DNA of 7,037 nucleotides from Lachnospira sp. (GTDB lineage Bacteria; Bacillota; Clostridia; Lachnospirales; Lachnospiraceae). The DNA lies in assembly GCA_017626275.1 (NCBI GenBank), contig JAGAJD010000154.1:1-7037 (forward strand), read 5' to 3'. The position numbers were made by a program, and so were the translations under genes. Positions 1-7,037 of the stretch are shown here, one piece after another (within the stretch, counting starts at the first letter, position 1; the number at the start of each line of letters is the position of its first letter). The notes under the pieces are model-generated. The model was not told the origin of the DNA. It made no database searches and saw only the letters and a program-made list of their open reading frames with translations.

Positions 1-1
1 A

Positions 2-1585
2 GGAATATTTAGTTTCCAATATGCTATCGATAAAGATATGGTTAAGATTATGAATCTTACATGCAGTGAGAAAGCACAGGAGCTTAACAATGTTTTTGCA
101 AGAATTGAGCGGTCTGTTGAAATTATGTCGGTGTATGCGATTGATAATCTTGAAAGTGCAGAGAGACTTTCAAATGATACTGCATATTTTAACGAATATA
201 CACAGCTTATTAAAGAACTCGGTTTAATGGTTGCCAATGAAACAGATGGTGCGGTTGGAGTTTACATAAGATTTAATCCTGACATTACTTATTCAACGGC
301 AGGCTTCTTTATGGTGAAAGATTCACAAAGCGGAAGTTTTGAAGATTTTGAAATTACGGATTTTAATATGTACAGTCCGGACGATATTCCGCATGTGGGC
401 TGGTATTATGTGCCTGTGAGCAAAGGCAGTGCCGTATGGATGCAGCCATATTATAACGAGAATACGGGAGCTAACCTTATTTCCTATGTTATTCCGATTT
501 ATAAGTATAATGAGCTTGTCGGAATAGTTGGTATGGATATTGATTTTACTTATGTGACAGGAAAAACTGACAGCATTAAAATATGTGAAACAGGATATGC
601 TTTTCTTGCTGATGAAAATTTTAAAATTGTGCATAGCAGAAATAACGAGAATGGAGCTTTGGTAAGTGAATTAAGTGAAAGTCTTGCGCATGTGGAAGAT
701 GATGTTATTACAGGTACGAACAGTCTTTATGATTATACATGGAACGGAGTGAAAAAGAGAGCTGCTTTTAGAACTCTTCAAAATGGTATGTGTCTTGCTG
801 TTACTGCACCTGTTTCGGAGATAGACAAGACCAAAAATACCCTTATTTTTCACATAATCATTATGACGATTGTTATAGCTGTGGTATTTATAGTTGTAGC
901 AGTAAGGATTGCAAAAACTATTATTAAACCGTTGAAAGAGCTTAATATTGCAGCGAAGGAAATAGCAGCCGGAAATCTTGATATTTCACCGGTCTGCAAG
1001 TCAAAAGATGAGGTGGGAACGCTTGCTGAAAGTTTGAGGGAGACGGCAAACCAGTTAAAGATAAGGATTAATTATATTAATAACCTTGCTTATATTGATA
1101 AGCTGACGGGTATAAAGAACAATACTGCATATATGCACGAGGTTTCCGTAATCAAGGAGAATATGCAAAATAGCGGAAATGTTTTTTCTGTGTTTGTTAT
1201 TGATATAAATGGCCTTAAGGTTATCAATGACACGTATGGTCATGACTGCGGAAATAAATTTATTATTGGTGCGTCCCACATTATTGCCGATATTTTCGGT
1301 AATGAGAATGTTTATCGTATTGGCGGAGATGAGTTTACGGTAATTTTAAAAAATGCCGGTGACAAAGAGTGTGCTGAATATGAGCAGAAATTTTCAATGG
1401 CGTTAAACAGCGATATCGGTGAGATGAAGTTATCTGCAGCGATAGGCAGTGCCGTATATGATAAAATGACTGACAATAGCTATGAAAGCGTATTCAGACG
1501 AGCTGATGAGAAAATGTATAAAAGAAAGCTTGAAATGAAGTCGCATGGAGAAACAAGCATTATAGAAAATAAACAGTCAATTTGA
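2..1585 (+). CDS. Membrane diguanylate cyclase, dCache-HAMP-GGDEF (5' end outside window)
   Basis: Predicted to make the second messenger cyclic di-GMP from two GTP in response to an extracellular signal. Residues are counted from the Met at 38. Residues 1-260 look like an extracytoplasmic dCache sensor, a single hydrophobic helix lies at about 269-291, a HAMP linker at about 292-345, and a GGDEF domain follows. The active-site loop reads G-G-D-E-F at 429-433, and the metal-binding region has I-D-I-N-G at 388-392. The allosteric RxxD inhibitory site expected just before the active site reads F-G-N-E, so feedback inhibition by product is probably absent. In the sensor, W122-Y123 and D167 resemble amino-acid-binding dCache positions, but the usual arginine two residues before the Trp is Val, so the ligand is unknown. 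The frame stays open from base 2 through the Met at 38, and the first membrane helix normal for this architecture is missing, so the true start lies upstream of the window. It ends in TGA. The GGDEF call is secure; enzymatic activity is inferred. Confidence 0.9.
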   Translation, partial: GIFSFQYAIDKDMVKIMNLTCSEKAQELNNVFARIERSVEIMSVYAIDNLESAERLSNDTAYFNEYTQLIKELGLMVANETDGAVGVYIRFNPDITYSTAGFFMVKDSQSGSFEDFEITDFNMYSPDDIPHVGWYYVPVSKGSAVWMQPYYNENTGANLISYVIPIYKYNELVGIVGMDIDFTYVTGKTDSIKICETGYAFLADENFKIVHSRNNENGALVSELSESLAHVEDDVITGTNSLYDYTWNGVKKRAAFRTLQNGMCLAVTAPVSEIDKTKNTLIFHIIIMTIVIAVVFIVVAVRIAKTIIKPLKELNIAAKEIAAGNLDISPVCKSKDEVGTLAESLRETANQLKIRINYINNLAYIDKLTGIKNNTAYMHEVSVIKENMQNSGNVFSVFVIDINGLKVINDTYGHDCGNKFIIGASHIIADIFGNENVYRIGGDEFTVILKNAGDKECAEYEQKFSMALNSDIGEMKLSAAIGSAVYDKMTDNSYESVFRRADEKMYKRKLEMKSHGETSIIENKQSI

Positions 1586-1619
1586 ACTGTCAGCTAAGGG
1601 CAGAAGAATGGAGGTTATC

Positions 1620-2072
1620 ATGTTAGAAATAGGAACAAAAGCACCGGAGTTTTCGTTACAGGATCAGAACGGAGATATTCATACATTGGGTGAATATGCC
1701 GGAAAAAAGGTTATTCTGTATTTTTATCCGAAGGACAGTACACCGGGCTGTACAAAGCAGGCATGCGGATTCAGTGAGCTTTACCCGCAGTTTACAGAAA
1801 AAGGAGCAGTAGTTCTTGGAGTCAGCAAGGATTCCGTAGCATCGCACAAGAAATTTGAAGAAAAGTATAATCTTGGGTTTACACTGCTTTCAGATCCTGA
1901 ACTGACAGCAATTCAGGCTTATGATGTATGGAAGGAAAAGAAGAATTACGGTAAGGTATCAATGGGTGTAGTGCGTACAACATATTTGATAGATGAAAAC
2001 GGAATAATCGTAAAAGCATTCGGAAAAGTAAAGGCGGCCGAAAATCCGGCACAAATGCTTGACGAATTGTAA
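1620..2072 (+). CDS. bcp: Thioredoxin-dependent thiol peroxidase, Bcp/PrxQ family
   Basis: A cytoplasmic peroxiredoxin that reduces hydrogen peroxide and organic hydroperoxides, using thioredoxin as electron donor. The 150-residue product has the AhpC/TSA fold signature: an N-terminal G-T-K-A-P-E-F segment, then the catalytic loop P-K-D-S-T-P-G-C-T at 37-45. Cys44 is the peroxidatic cysteine, and Cys49 five residues later fits the resolving cysteine of atypical 2-Cys Bcp proteins. Thr41 and Arg119 (V-V-R-T-T-Y) complete the expected active site. The length is typical of the family. I chose the ATG at 1620 because GGAGG at 1610-1614 sits five bases upstream and the protein then starts like its relatives. 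An in-frame ATG at 1608 with AAGGG upstream would add four residues and cannot be excluded. The gene lies 34 bases after the diguanylate cyclase with no visible promoter between, so cotranscription is likely. A strong terminator follows. Confidence 0.95.
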   Translation: MLEIGTKAPEFSLQDQNGDIHTLGEYAGKKVILYFYPKDSTPGCTKQACGFSELYPQFTEKGAVVLGVSKDSVASHKKFEEKYNLGFTLLSDPELTAIQAYDVWKEKKNYGKVSMGVVRTTYLIDENGIIVKAFGKVKAAENPAQMLDEL

Positions 2073-2094
2073 TTGCACGCTGATACTGGCTGTG

Positions 2095-2157
2095 TTTGTA
2101 AGAAAAGGATTTTGAATCTTGATTAAGGTTCAGAGTCCTTTTTTGCTTTCTTACAAA
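2095..2157 (+). terminator. Intrinsic terminator after bcp, inside a larger inverted repeat
   Basis: The arms at 2105-2120 and 2125-2140 pair over 16 positions, including several G-U pairs, around a GATT loop. The T-run at 2139-2144 follows. An additional perfect 11-base inverted repeat flanks it (TTTGTAAGAAA at 2095-2105 and its complement at 2147-2157). It ends the presumed cyclase-bcp transcript. Confidence 0.85.
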
Positions 2158-2173
2158 AAATCTTTACAATTTA

Positions 2174-2202
2174 TTGACATAATATGTATTTGGTGCTATT
2201 GT
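2174..2202 (+). promoter_or_regulatory. Sigma-A-type promoter of cysK
   Basis: The -35 box TTGACA (2174-2179) matches the consensus exactly. A 17-base spacer leads to TATTGT (2197-2202), which is preceded by an extended -10 TG at 2194-2195. Transcription should start near 2209, leaving a leader of roughly 94 bases before the GTG start. Confidence 0.7.
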
Positions 2203-2215
2203 ATTAAATAATAGT

Positions 2216-2238
2216 TATCCTACTGGATTAATGGGAAA
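2216..2238 (+). promoter_or_regulatory. Possible CymR/Rrf2-type operator in the cysK leader
   Basis: An imperfect palindrome, TATCCTACT, five bases, AATGGGAAA, lies just after the predicted transcription start; six of nine positions are symmetrical. Its place and its CCTACT core resemble sites of the cysteine repressor CymR (Rrf2 family) known from sulfur genes of Firmicutes. The regulator identity is inferred from memory of that motif and from the target gene. A repressor bound here would block transcription when cysteine is plentiful. Confidence 0.35.
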
Positions 2239-2302
2239 TGTGCTTGCGGGATAGCTCGGAACATAATTATTCACTATTAATGATGAGAAAGGTGGAGTAA
2301 AA

Positions 2303-3265
2303 GTGAGTAAAGTATTTGAAAGTGTTTTGGATTTAATTGGAAATACACCGATTGTCAGTATCAGCAGATACCAAAAAGCCAGTGGTGCTGATAAGGCGAA
2401 TATTCTTGCTAAAATGGAATATTTTAATCCGGCAGGAAGTGTTAAGGACCGTATAGCTTTAGCGATGATTGAAGAGGCAGAGCAGAAAGGTCTGATAAAG
2501 GAGGGGGCTACGATTATTGAACCGACCAGCGGCAATACGGGAATTGGTATTGCATCGGTTGCGGCGATAAAGGGATACCATGCAATCCTTACTCTTCCTG
2601 ATACAATGAGCGTGGAAAGGAGAAATTTGCTCAGGGCTTATGGAGCTGAACTGGTTTTAACGGAAGGTGCGATGGGAATGAAAGGTGCTATCGCAAAGGC
2701 GAAGGAGTTAAATGAAACAATACCCAACTCCATAATTCTCGGACAGTTTGAAAATCCGGCAAATCCGAAAATGCACCGGGAAACTACGGGACCTGAGATA
2801 TGGGAGCAGACAGGCGGAAAAGTAGATATATTTGTTGCAGGTGTGGGCACAGGCGGTACTATTTCAGGCGTTGGGGAATTTCTGAAACAGAAGAATCCTG
2901 ATGTGAAAGTTGTTGCAGTTGAGCCGTCAGGAAGCCCGATATTATCTAAGGGTGTTTCAGGACCACACAAAATACAGGGAATTGGTGCGGGCTTTGTTCC
3001 GCAAACCTTAGATACATCGGTTTATGACGAAATTATTACTGTTGATAACGGCGATGCGTTTGAGGAAAGCAGAAGATTTGCGGTGACTGAGGGTGCATTG
3101 GTCGGAATATCATCGGGAGCAGCGTTAAAAGCGGCATGTGTACTTGCGGCAAGAAAAGAAAATGCGGGTAAAACAATTTTAGTTTTGTTACCGGATTCCG
3201 GCGACAGATATTTATCAACATCTTTATTTAACAGACCTGATTCTGCAAAATCACATACAAGATAA
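2303..3265 (+). CDS. cysK: Cysteine synthase (O-acetylserine sulfhydrylase)
   Basis: A cytoplasmic PLP enzyme that makes L-cysteine from O-acetylserine and sulfide, the last step of sulfide assimilation. The 320-residue product has the whole CysK signature. I-G-N-T-P lies at 12-16. The PLP lysine is K48 in N-P-A-G-S-V-K-D. The substrate loop T-S-G-N-T-G is at 75-80, the phosphate-binding loop G-T-G-G-T at 182-186, and G-I-S-S-G-A-A and a D-S-G-D-R-Y-L segment come near the C-terminus. Its length fits single-domain CysK and leaves no room for a cystathionine beta-synthase regulatory domain. The start is GTG, preceded five bases earlier by GGTGGAG (2291-2297). It has its own promoter and terminator and appears monocistronic; no serine acetyltransferase gene (cysE) adjoins it. 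A related beta-replacing enzyme such as CysM is less likely given the close CysK motifs. Confidence 0.96.
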   Translation: MSKVFESVLDLIGNTPIVSISRYQKASGADKANILAKMEYFNPAGSVKDRIALAMIEEAEQKGLIKEGATIIEPTSGNTGIGIASVAAIKGYHAILTLPDTMSVERRNLLRAYGAELVLTEGAMGMKGAIAKAKELNETIPNSIILGQFENPANPKMHRETTGPEIWEQTGGKVDIFVAGVGTGGTISGVGEFLKQKNPDVKVVAVEPSGSPILSKGVSGPHKIQGIGAGFVPQTLDTSVYDEIITVDNGDAFEESRRFAVTEGALVGISSGAALKAACVLAARKENAGKTILVLLPDSGDRYLSTSLFNRPDSAKSHTR

Positions 3266-3282
3266 ATATTATTAAAAACAGC

Positions 3283-3329
3283 AAAAATCTCCCTTTAAGG
3301 CAGTTGTTTAGCCTGAAAGGGAGATTTTT
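3283..3329. terminator. Bidirectional terminator between cysK and the MFS gene
   Basis: A perfect 14-base inverted repeat (arms 3283-3296 and 3316-3329) has a further AGGC/GCCT pairing inside (3298-3301 and 3311-3314). The outer arms begin with five A and end with five T, so each strand gives a GC-containing stem with a U tail. It can end both convergent transcripts: cysK from the left and the efflux operon from the right. Confidence 0.9.
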
Positions 3330-3339
3330 AGTCGTATTT

Positions 3340-4527
3340 TTATTCAGCACTACGCTGTGGTTTAAAGAATATGGCAAGCAGTATTGCGGCTGCGGCGGAA
3401 AGTGCGGCACCGAAAACAAACGGTGCAAATGAACCGATAGTATCCCAAAGTACGCCGGCGATTACGCTTGCAGGAAGCAGAGCTATACCGACAAGCGTTG
3501 AGTGAAGTCCAAGCATAGTTCCTTTTAAGTTTGCAGGAGCAATTTCGGCAATAAACGCACGCTCAACTCCTGCCACCATTGCAGTATATACGCCATACAT
3601 CACAAATGCTATGATAAGCGCAGGTTTTGAGGCTGCAAATGCAAAGCCTAAGTATACGGCTGCAAAGGTTATGTAGCCGCCAACCAGTATCTTTTTACGC
3701 CCGATTTTATCGGAATATTTTCCGAAAGGCACAGAAAGAAGAGAAGTCACTGTATTATAAAGAAAATACAGAAGAATTACATCTGTATCGGAAAAGCCGA
3801 TATCATTTGCACGAAGCAGCAGAAAAGAATTTGAGGAATTTCCCAGAGTGAAAATAAAAGCGATAACAAGATAAAGTTTAAGGCTGTTATCAAGCTTTCC
3901 TGCGTTTTGCCAGAAATGCTCTCTTTTCACCCTGCTGCGTGGTGTTTTATTTTCCCTGATAAATGCAAACATTATAAGTGCAAATATTACCGGAATAATG
4001 GAAATGGCAAAAATCAGCTTATAATTGCCGTCTCCAAGATTTTTTAATAAAATAAATGCCAAAAGCACACCGATAGCAGAACCTGCCATATCAAGCGCTT
4101 TATGTATACCGAAAGCATTTCCAAGCTTTGATTTGTCAGCACTTTCTGATACCATGACATCGCGCGGAGCAGTTCTTATTCCCTTGCCGAAACGGTCTAT
4201 AACTCTTGCTGACAGAATCCCAATCCATGAGCCGGCAAAAATAAGAGCGAGCTTATAGATAAGACCTGTGGCATAGCCGATGAAAGCAATAGGTTTTTTA
4301 TGCTGGTAGCGGTCGCTGATATAGCCGCTGAATACTTTTAAAAGGCTTGCAATACTTTCGGCGATACCCTCAATAATGCCCACAAGTACAGGAGTAGCAC
4401 CAAATGAGGCCGTAAGGTAAAGCGGTATTAAGGGATAGACCATTTCGCTTGAAATATCAGCAAAGAAGCTGACAAGTCCTAGAAAAATCACATTGTTTAG
4501 TATAAGTTTTTTCTTTTCGTCTTTCAT
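3340..4527 (-). CDS. MFS efflux transporter, NreB-like
   Basis: A 395-residue inner-membrane protein of the major facilitator superfamily, expected to have about 12 membrane helices and to export its substrate using the proton gradient. Helix 1 carries the D-I-S-S-E-M-V-Y-P-L-I-P segment (24-35). Motif A, G-Y-I-S-D-R-Y-Q-H-K-K, is at 68-78, D-R-F-G-K-G-I-R-T-A-P-R-D at 111-123, and a second motif-A copy, G-K-Y-S-D-K-I-G-R-K-K, opens the second half. From memory of the family, this combination occurs in the MFS group that includes the nickel-resistance protein NreB. The histidine-rich C-terminal tail of NreB is missing here. The start ATG has AAGGAAG seven bases upstream and lies 23 bases after the CDF gene, so both genes should be read from the riboswitch-controlled promoter. 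That context supports Ni2+ or Co2+ export, but the substrate is an inference; a drug exporter remains possible. Confidence 0.88.
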   Translation of the reverse strand: MKDEKKKLILNNVIFLGLVSFFADISSEMVYPLIPLYLTASFGATPVLVGIIEGIAESIASLLKVFSGYISDRYQHKKPIAFIGYATGLIYKLALIFAGSWIGILSARVIDRFGKGIRTAPRDVMVSESADKSKLGNAFGIHKALDMAGSAIGVLLAFILLKNLGDGNYKLIFAISIIPVIFALIMFAFIRENKTPRSRVKREHFWQNAGKLDNSLKLYLVIAFIFTLGNSSNSFLLLRANDIGFSDTDVILLYFLYNTVTSLLSVPFGKYSDKIGRKKILVGGYITFAAVYLGFAFAASKPALIIAFVMYGVYTAMVAGVERAFIAEIAPANLKGTMLGLHSTLVGIALLPASVIAGVLWDTIGSFAPFVFGAALSAAAAILLAIFFKPQRSAE

Positions 4528-4550
4528 AATAATTCTTCCTTATGTAAAAG

Positions 4551-5471
4551 TTATTCATTGTAAGGATTTACATGAACCATAATATGCTTAACCTTTGGAA
4601 AATTTGCTTCGATGGAATCGTGTACCTTCTCTGCAATCGCATGCGTTTCATTGAGAGGGCGGCTGCCGTCGGCACTGATTTCAATATCAACGTATATTTT
4701 GTTACCGAATACACGAGTATGCAGGAAATCCACGCTCATAACGCCGTCATGTGATTTTGCGCAGTCACGCATTGCATTTTCAGTATTCTCATCACATGAG
4801 TGGTCTACCATTTTGTTTATTGCGTCCATAAAAATGTCAACAGCAGCTTTTACGATAAATACGCAGATAACAAGGCTTGCGATTGGGTCAAATATCGGAT
4901 AACCCATTCTTGCACCGGCGATACCTATTAAAGCACCGATAGATGAGAGTGCATCGCTTCTGTGGTGCCATGCGTCTGCCATAAGTGCGCTCGAATCAAG
5001 TTTTTTTGCATAAATTTTTGTGTATCGGTACATAGCTTCCTTGGCAATAATTGATACGATGGCTGCAATTAAAGCAAGAACGCCGGGAATGGCAAGCGAT
5101 TCATAATTGCCGCCGAAAATATTCCGTACAGCCTTAACGCCTATTGCCAGTCCTGTGATTAAAAGCACAACAGCTAAGATAATAGCAGCGACACATTCAA
5201 AACGTTCATGACCGTAAGGGTGTTCCTTATCGGAAGCCTTAGATGAAAATTTGACACCTATGATGACGACAATACTGCTGAATACGTCAGAAGCAGAGTG
5301 AACTGCGTCGCTTATCATAGCACCGGAATTGGCGATAATTCCGGCAAGAAGTTTAAATGCCGATAATATCAGGTTTCCGATGATGCTGACAGTAGTTACC
5401 TTAGTGGCAACCTTTTCAAAGCTGTCAGTTTTTGAAGTGGTAGATAGAGTTTCATTGTTGGTTGTTTCCAT
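4551..5471 (-). CDS. Cation diffusion facilitator, probable Co2+/Ni2+ (Zn2+) exporter
   Basis: A 306-residue inner-membrane antiporter that should expel divalent metal ions in exchange for protons and probably works as a dimer. A hydrophilic N-terminus (1-25) precedes six predicted helices and a cytoplasmic C-terminal domain from about 220 with the family's dimerisation fold. The transport site is visible as H58xxxD62 in helix 2 and H169xxxD173 in helix 5 (D-A-W-H-H-R-S-D). This is the H-D/H-D arrangement of CzcD-type exporters rather than the D-D/H-D set of YiiP. H-P-Y-G-H at 84-88 is also typical. The start at 5471 has an excellent AGGAGG eight bases upstream. It is the first gene of an operon with the NreB-like MFS gene, behind a consensus promoter and a NiCo riboswitch, which points to Co2+ and Ni2+ as inducers and likely substrates. 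The family could also move Zn2+, Fe2+ or Cd2+. Confidence 0.93.
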   Translation of the reverse strand: METTNNETLSTTSKTDSFEKVATKVTTVSIIGNLILSAFKLLAGIIANSGAMISDAVHSASDVFSSIVVIIGVKFSSKASDKEHPYGHERFECVAAIILAVVLLITGLAIGVKAVRNIFGGNYESLAIPGVLALIAAIVSIIAKEAMYRYTKIYAKKLDSSALMADAWHHRSDALSSIGALIGIAGARMGYPIFDPIASLVICVFIVKAAVDIFMDAINKMVDHSCDENTENAMRDCAKSHDGVMSVDFLHTRVFGNKIYVDIEISADGSRPLNETHAIAEKVHDSIEANFPKVKHIMVHVNPYNE

Positions 5472-5532
5472 AACAGTTACCTCCTAAAAATAAGTGTGAT
5501 AGCTCTATGGCACATGCTTTTTTCTGGAAAAA

Positions 5533-5607
5533 GGGTATAAAAAAACACCCACGAATCCAGTATTAGCAACTACTGTCCCGCGGATGCAATATCCACTGCC
5601 ACTCGTG
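5533..5607 (-). terminator. Riboswitch expression platform, candidate terminator
   Basis: On the - strand RNA, CACGAGU (complement of 5601-5607) can pair with AUUCGUG (5550-5556), extended by CAGU (5595-5598) with ACUG (5558-5561). Seven U (5539-5545) follow four bases later. The same ACUG can instead pair locally with CAGUA (5571-5575), a plausible switch between bound and unbound folds. A second short hairpin, GGGUGU with AUACCC across the U-run (5533-5550), is followed by CUUUUU and is an alternative stop point. The exact fold is inferred by eye. Confidence 0.6.
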
Positions 5608-5652
5608 TGACCCGGCTCCATAGGCGGTTAGCCCCGGCCTGCTCAGTTTGTA
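5541..5652 (-). ncRNA. NiCo riboswitch (czcD motif) of the metal-efflux operon
   Basis: The - strand leader of the CDF gene carries sequence I recognise as the NiCo riboswitch, an RNA that binds Ni2+ and Co2+ cooperatively at a four-helix junction. Read 5' to 3', it contains ACUGAGCAGGCC, then GGCUAACCGCCUAUGG, GCCGGGUCAC, GGAUAUUGCAUCC and GCGGGACAG. A clear hairpin forms between complements of 5591-5596 and 5580-5585. The element starts about 30 bases after the predicted transcription start and ends in a U-run, so it probably works by transcription attenuation: metal binding stabilises the aptamer, disrupts the terminator and switches on the exporters. The class assignment is from sequence recognition and agrees with the gene it precedes; helix borders were not computed. 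Confidence 0.9.
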
Positions 5653-5690
5653 CTGTAGATTAATTATGCAGTGCAAAGAGTATTAAAATT

Positions 5691-5719
5691 ATTATACTAA
5701 AATATTATATGGAGGTCAA
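5691..5719 (-). promoter_or_regulatory. Consensus promoter of the riboswitch-CDF-MFS operon
   Basis: On the - strand, TTGACC (5719-5714) and TATAAT (5696-5691) are separated by exactly 17 bases, giving eleven of twelve consensus positions. Transcription should start near 5684, shortly before the riboswitch. So strong a promoter is consistent with control exerted downstream, at the RNA level. Confidence 0.85.
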
Positions 5720-5771
5720 TAAAAAATGTGAAAAGTATTGATATAGAAAGTGAATAAACAGGGTATAAATC

Positions 5772-5828
5772 CCCCGCTTATGGAAAGACTGATAGCAAAT
5801 CAGGTAATTTTCAGAAAGCGGGGTTTTT
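5772..5828 (+). ncRNA. Multi-helix hairpin with U tail, terminator-like leader element
   Basis: CCCCGCTT (5772-5779) pairs perfectly with AAGCGGGG (5816-5823), followed by TTTTT (5824-5828). The interior folds further: TGGAAA (5781-5786) with TTTTCA (5808-5813), then CTGAT (5789-5793) with ATCAG (5799-5803) around a five-base loop. The helices are separated by small purine-rich internal loops. Only the + strand has a U tail. No + strand gene lies upstream until cysK, which has its own terminator. It could be an attenuator or small RNA in the leader of the oxidoreductase gene, or the end of an unseen transcript. A weak -10-like TATAAA (5764-5769) would start RNA near 5776, inside the 5' arm. 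I do not recognise it as a known riboswitch class. Confidence 0.5.
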
Positions 5829-5835
5829 AATTTTT

Positions 5836-6030
5836 ATGGATACACAAAAATGTAAGGGGCTGCATGGAGAAAATAATGCCCGTCTTGGTAAGACAAATGA
5901 GCAGGATAATGAGGGAACTGCGGCATGGGCAGATGAAAAGAAAGCTAAAGAAAAGTCGCAGGTGGCTGTGCCGGGAGAGTCGGCTGTGGTCAATGCTAAA
6001 GAATGGGTTGACAATGGAAGCAGATTGTAG
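5836..6030 (+). CDS. Small hypothetical ORF upstream of the oxidoreductase gene
   Basis: A 64-codon reading frame encoding a strongly hydrophilic protein rich in Lys, Glu, Asn and Ala, with one Cys at position 6 and no membrane segment or signal peptide. I recognise no family. Against it: no Shine-Dalgarno sequence precedes its ATG, which follows almost directly on the U tail of the hairpin. For it: the base composition is clearly richer in GC than the AT-rich intergenic DNA to its left and resembles the neighbouring genes. It ends with TAG 18 bases before the ATG of the oxidoreductase and is in the same reading frame as that gene. It may be a small protein, a decayed coding remnant or chance. 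Confidence 0.25.
   Translation: MDTQKCKGLHGENNARLGKTNEQDNEGTAAWADEKKAKEKSQVAVPGESAVVNAKEWVDNGSRL

Positions 6031-7037
<1,007 letters not shown>

Noticed and set aside
38..1585. Met at 38 as the true start of the diguanylate cyclase
   Set aside because: The frame is open back to base 2 and encodes plausible protein, no ribosome binding site precedes the ATG, and the first membrane helix expected for a dCache-HAMP-GGDEF protein would be missing.
2203..2302. A T-box or SAM riboswitch in the cysK leader
   Set aside because: The leader is only about 94 bases, has no T-box consensus, no terminator before the gene and no recognisable SAM aptamer core.
2638..2970. A 110-codon - strand frame inside cysK
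   Set aside because: It lies entirely within a well-conserved gene and encodes low-complexity sequence rich in Pro, Ser and Thr, as expected of a shadow frame.
5738..5769. TTGATA and TATAAA as the promoter of the oxidoreductase gene
   Set aside because: The spacer is 20 bases, too long for a normal sigma-A promoter, and the predicted start would fall inside the 5' arm of the hairpin at 5772. I kept it only as a weak possibility in the hairpin entry.

Overview
The window looks like chromosomal DNA of a low-GC Gram-positive anaerobe of the class Clostridia, most likely a Lachnospiraceae member. This rests on AT-rich intergenic DNA, strong GGAGG-type ribosome binding sites, U-tailed hairpin terminators, a NiCo-class riboswitch and a pyruvate:ferredoxin oxidoreductase gene. 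It is an inference from gene content, not from a marker gene. No tRNA, rRNA, CRISPR array, insertion sequence or phage gene is visible.

Layout: (1) The 3' part of a membrane-bound diguanylate cyclase (dCache-TM-HAMP-GGDEF) runs in from the left edge on the + strand. It is followed 34 bases later by a Bcp-type peroxiredoxin, probably in the same operon, which closes with a long hairpin terminator. (2) A separately promoted cysteine synthase (cysK) follows on the + strand, with a good sigma-A promoter and a possible CymR/Rrf2-type operator just after the predicted transcription start. (3) A symmetrical terminator separates cysK from a convergent two-gene metal-efflux operon on the - strand. That operon reads from right to left: consensus promoter, NiCo riboswitch, CDF cation exporter, NreB-like MFS transporter. 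(4) On the far right a + strand gene for pyruvate:ferredoxin (flavodoxin) oxidoreductase begins and runs off the edge. It is interrupted at codon 90 by an in-frame TAG where the family has a conserved leucine.

How the genes fit together: the best supported regulatory unit is the Ni2+/Co2+ response. A metal-sensing RNA should release transcription of two exporters from different families. Bcp (peroxide removal), CysK (cysteine supply) and the oxygen-sensitive oxidoreductase suit an anaerobe coping with oxidants, but nothing in the sequence links them directly.

The observations most worth a second look are the amber codon in an otherwise intact nifJ-type gene, the metal-efflux operon under its riboswitch, and the stretch between 5760 and 6048. 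That stretch holds a multi-helix hairpin with a U tail but no gene upstream to terminate, followed by an orphan 64-codon ORF in the same frame as the oxidoreductase and separated from it by another TAG. I did not find a clearly new multi-gene system.
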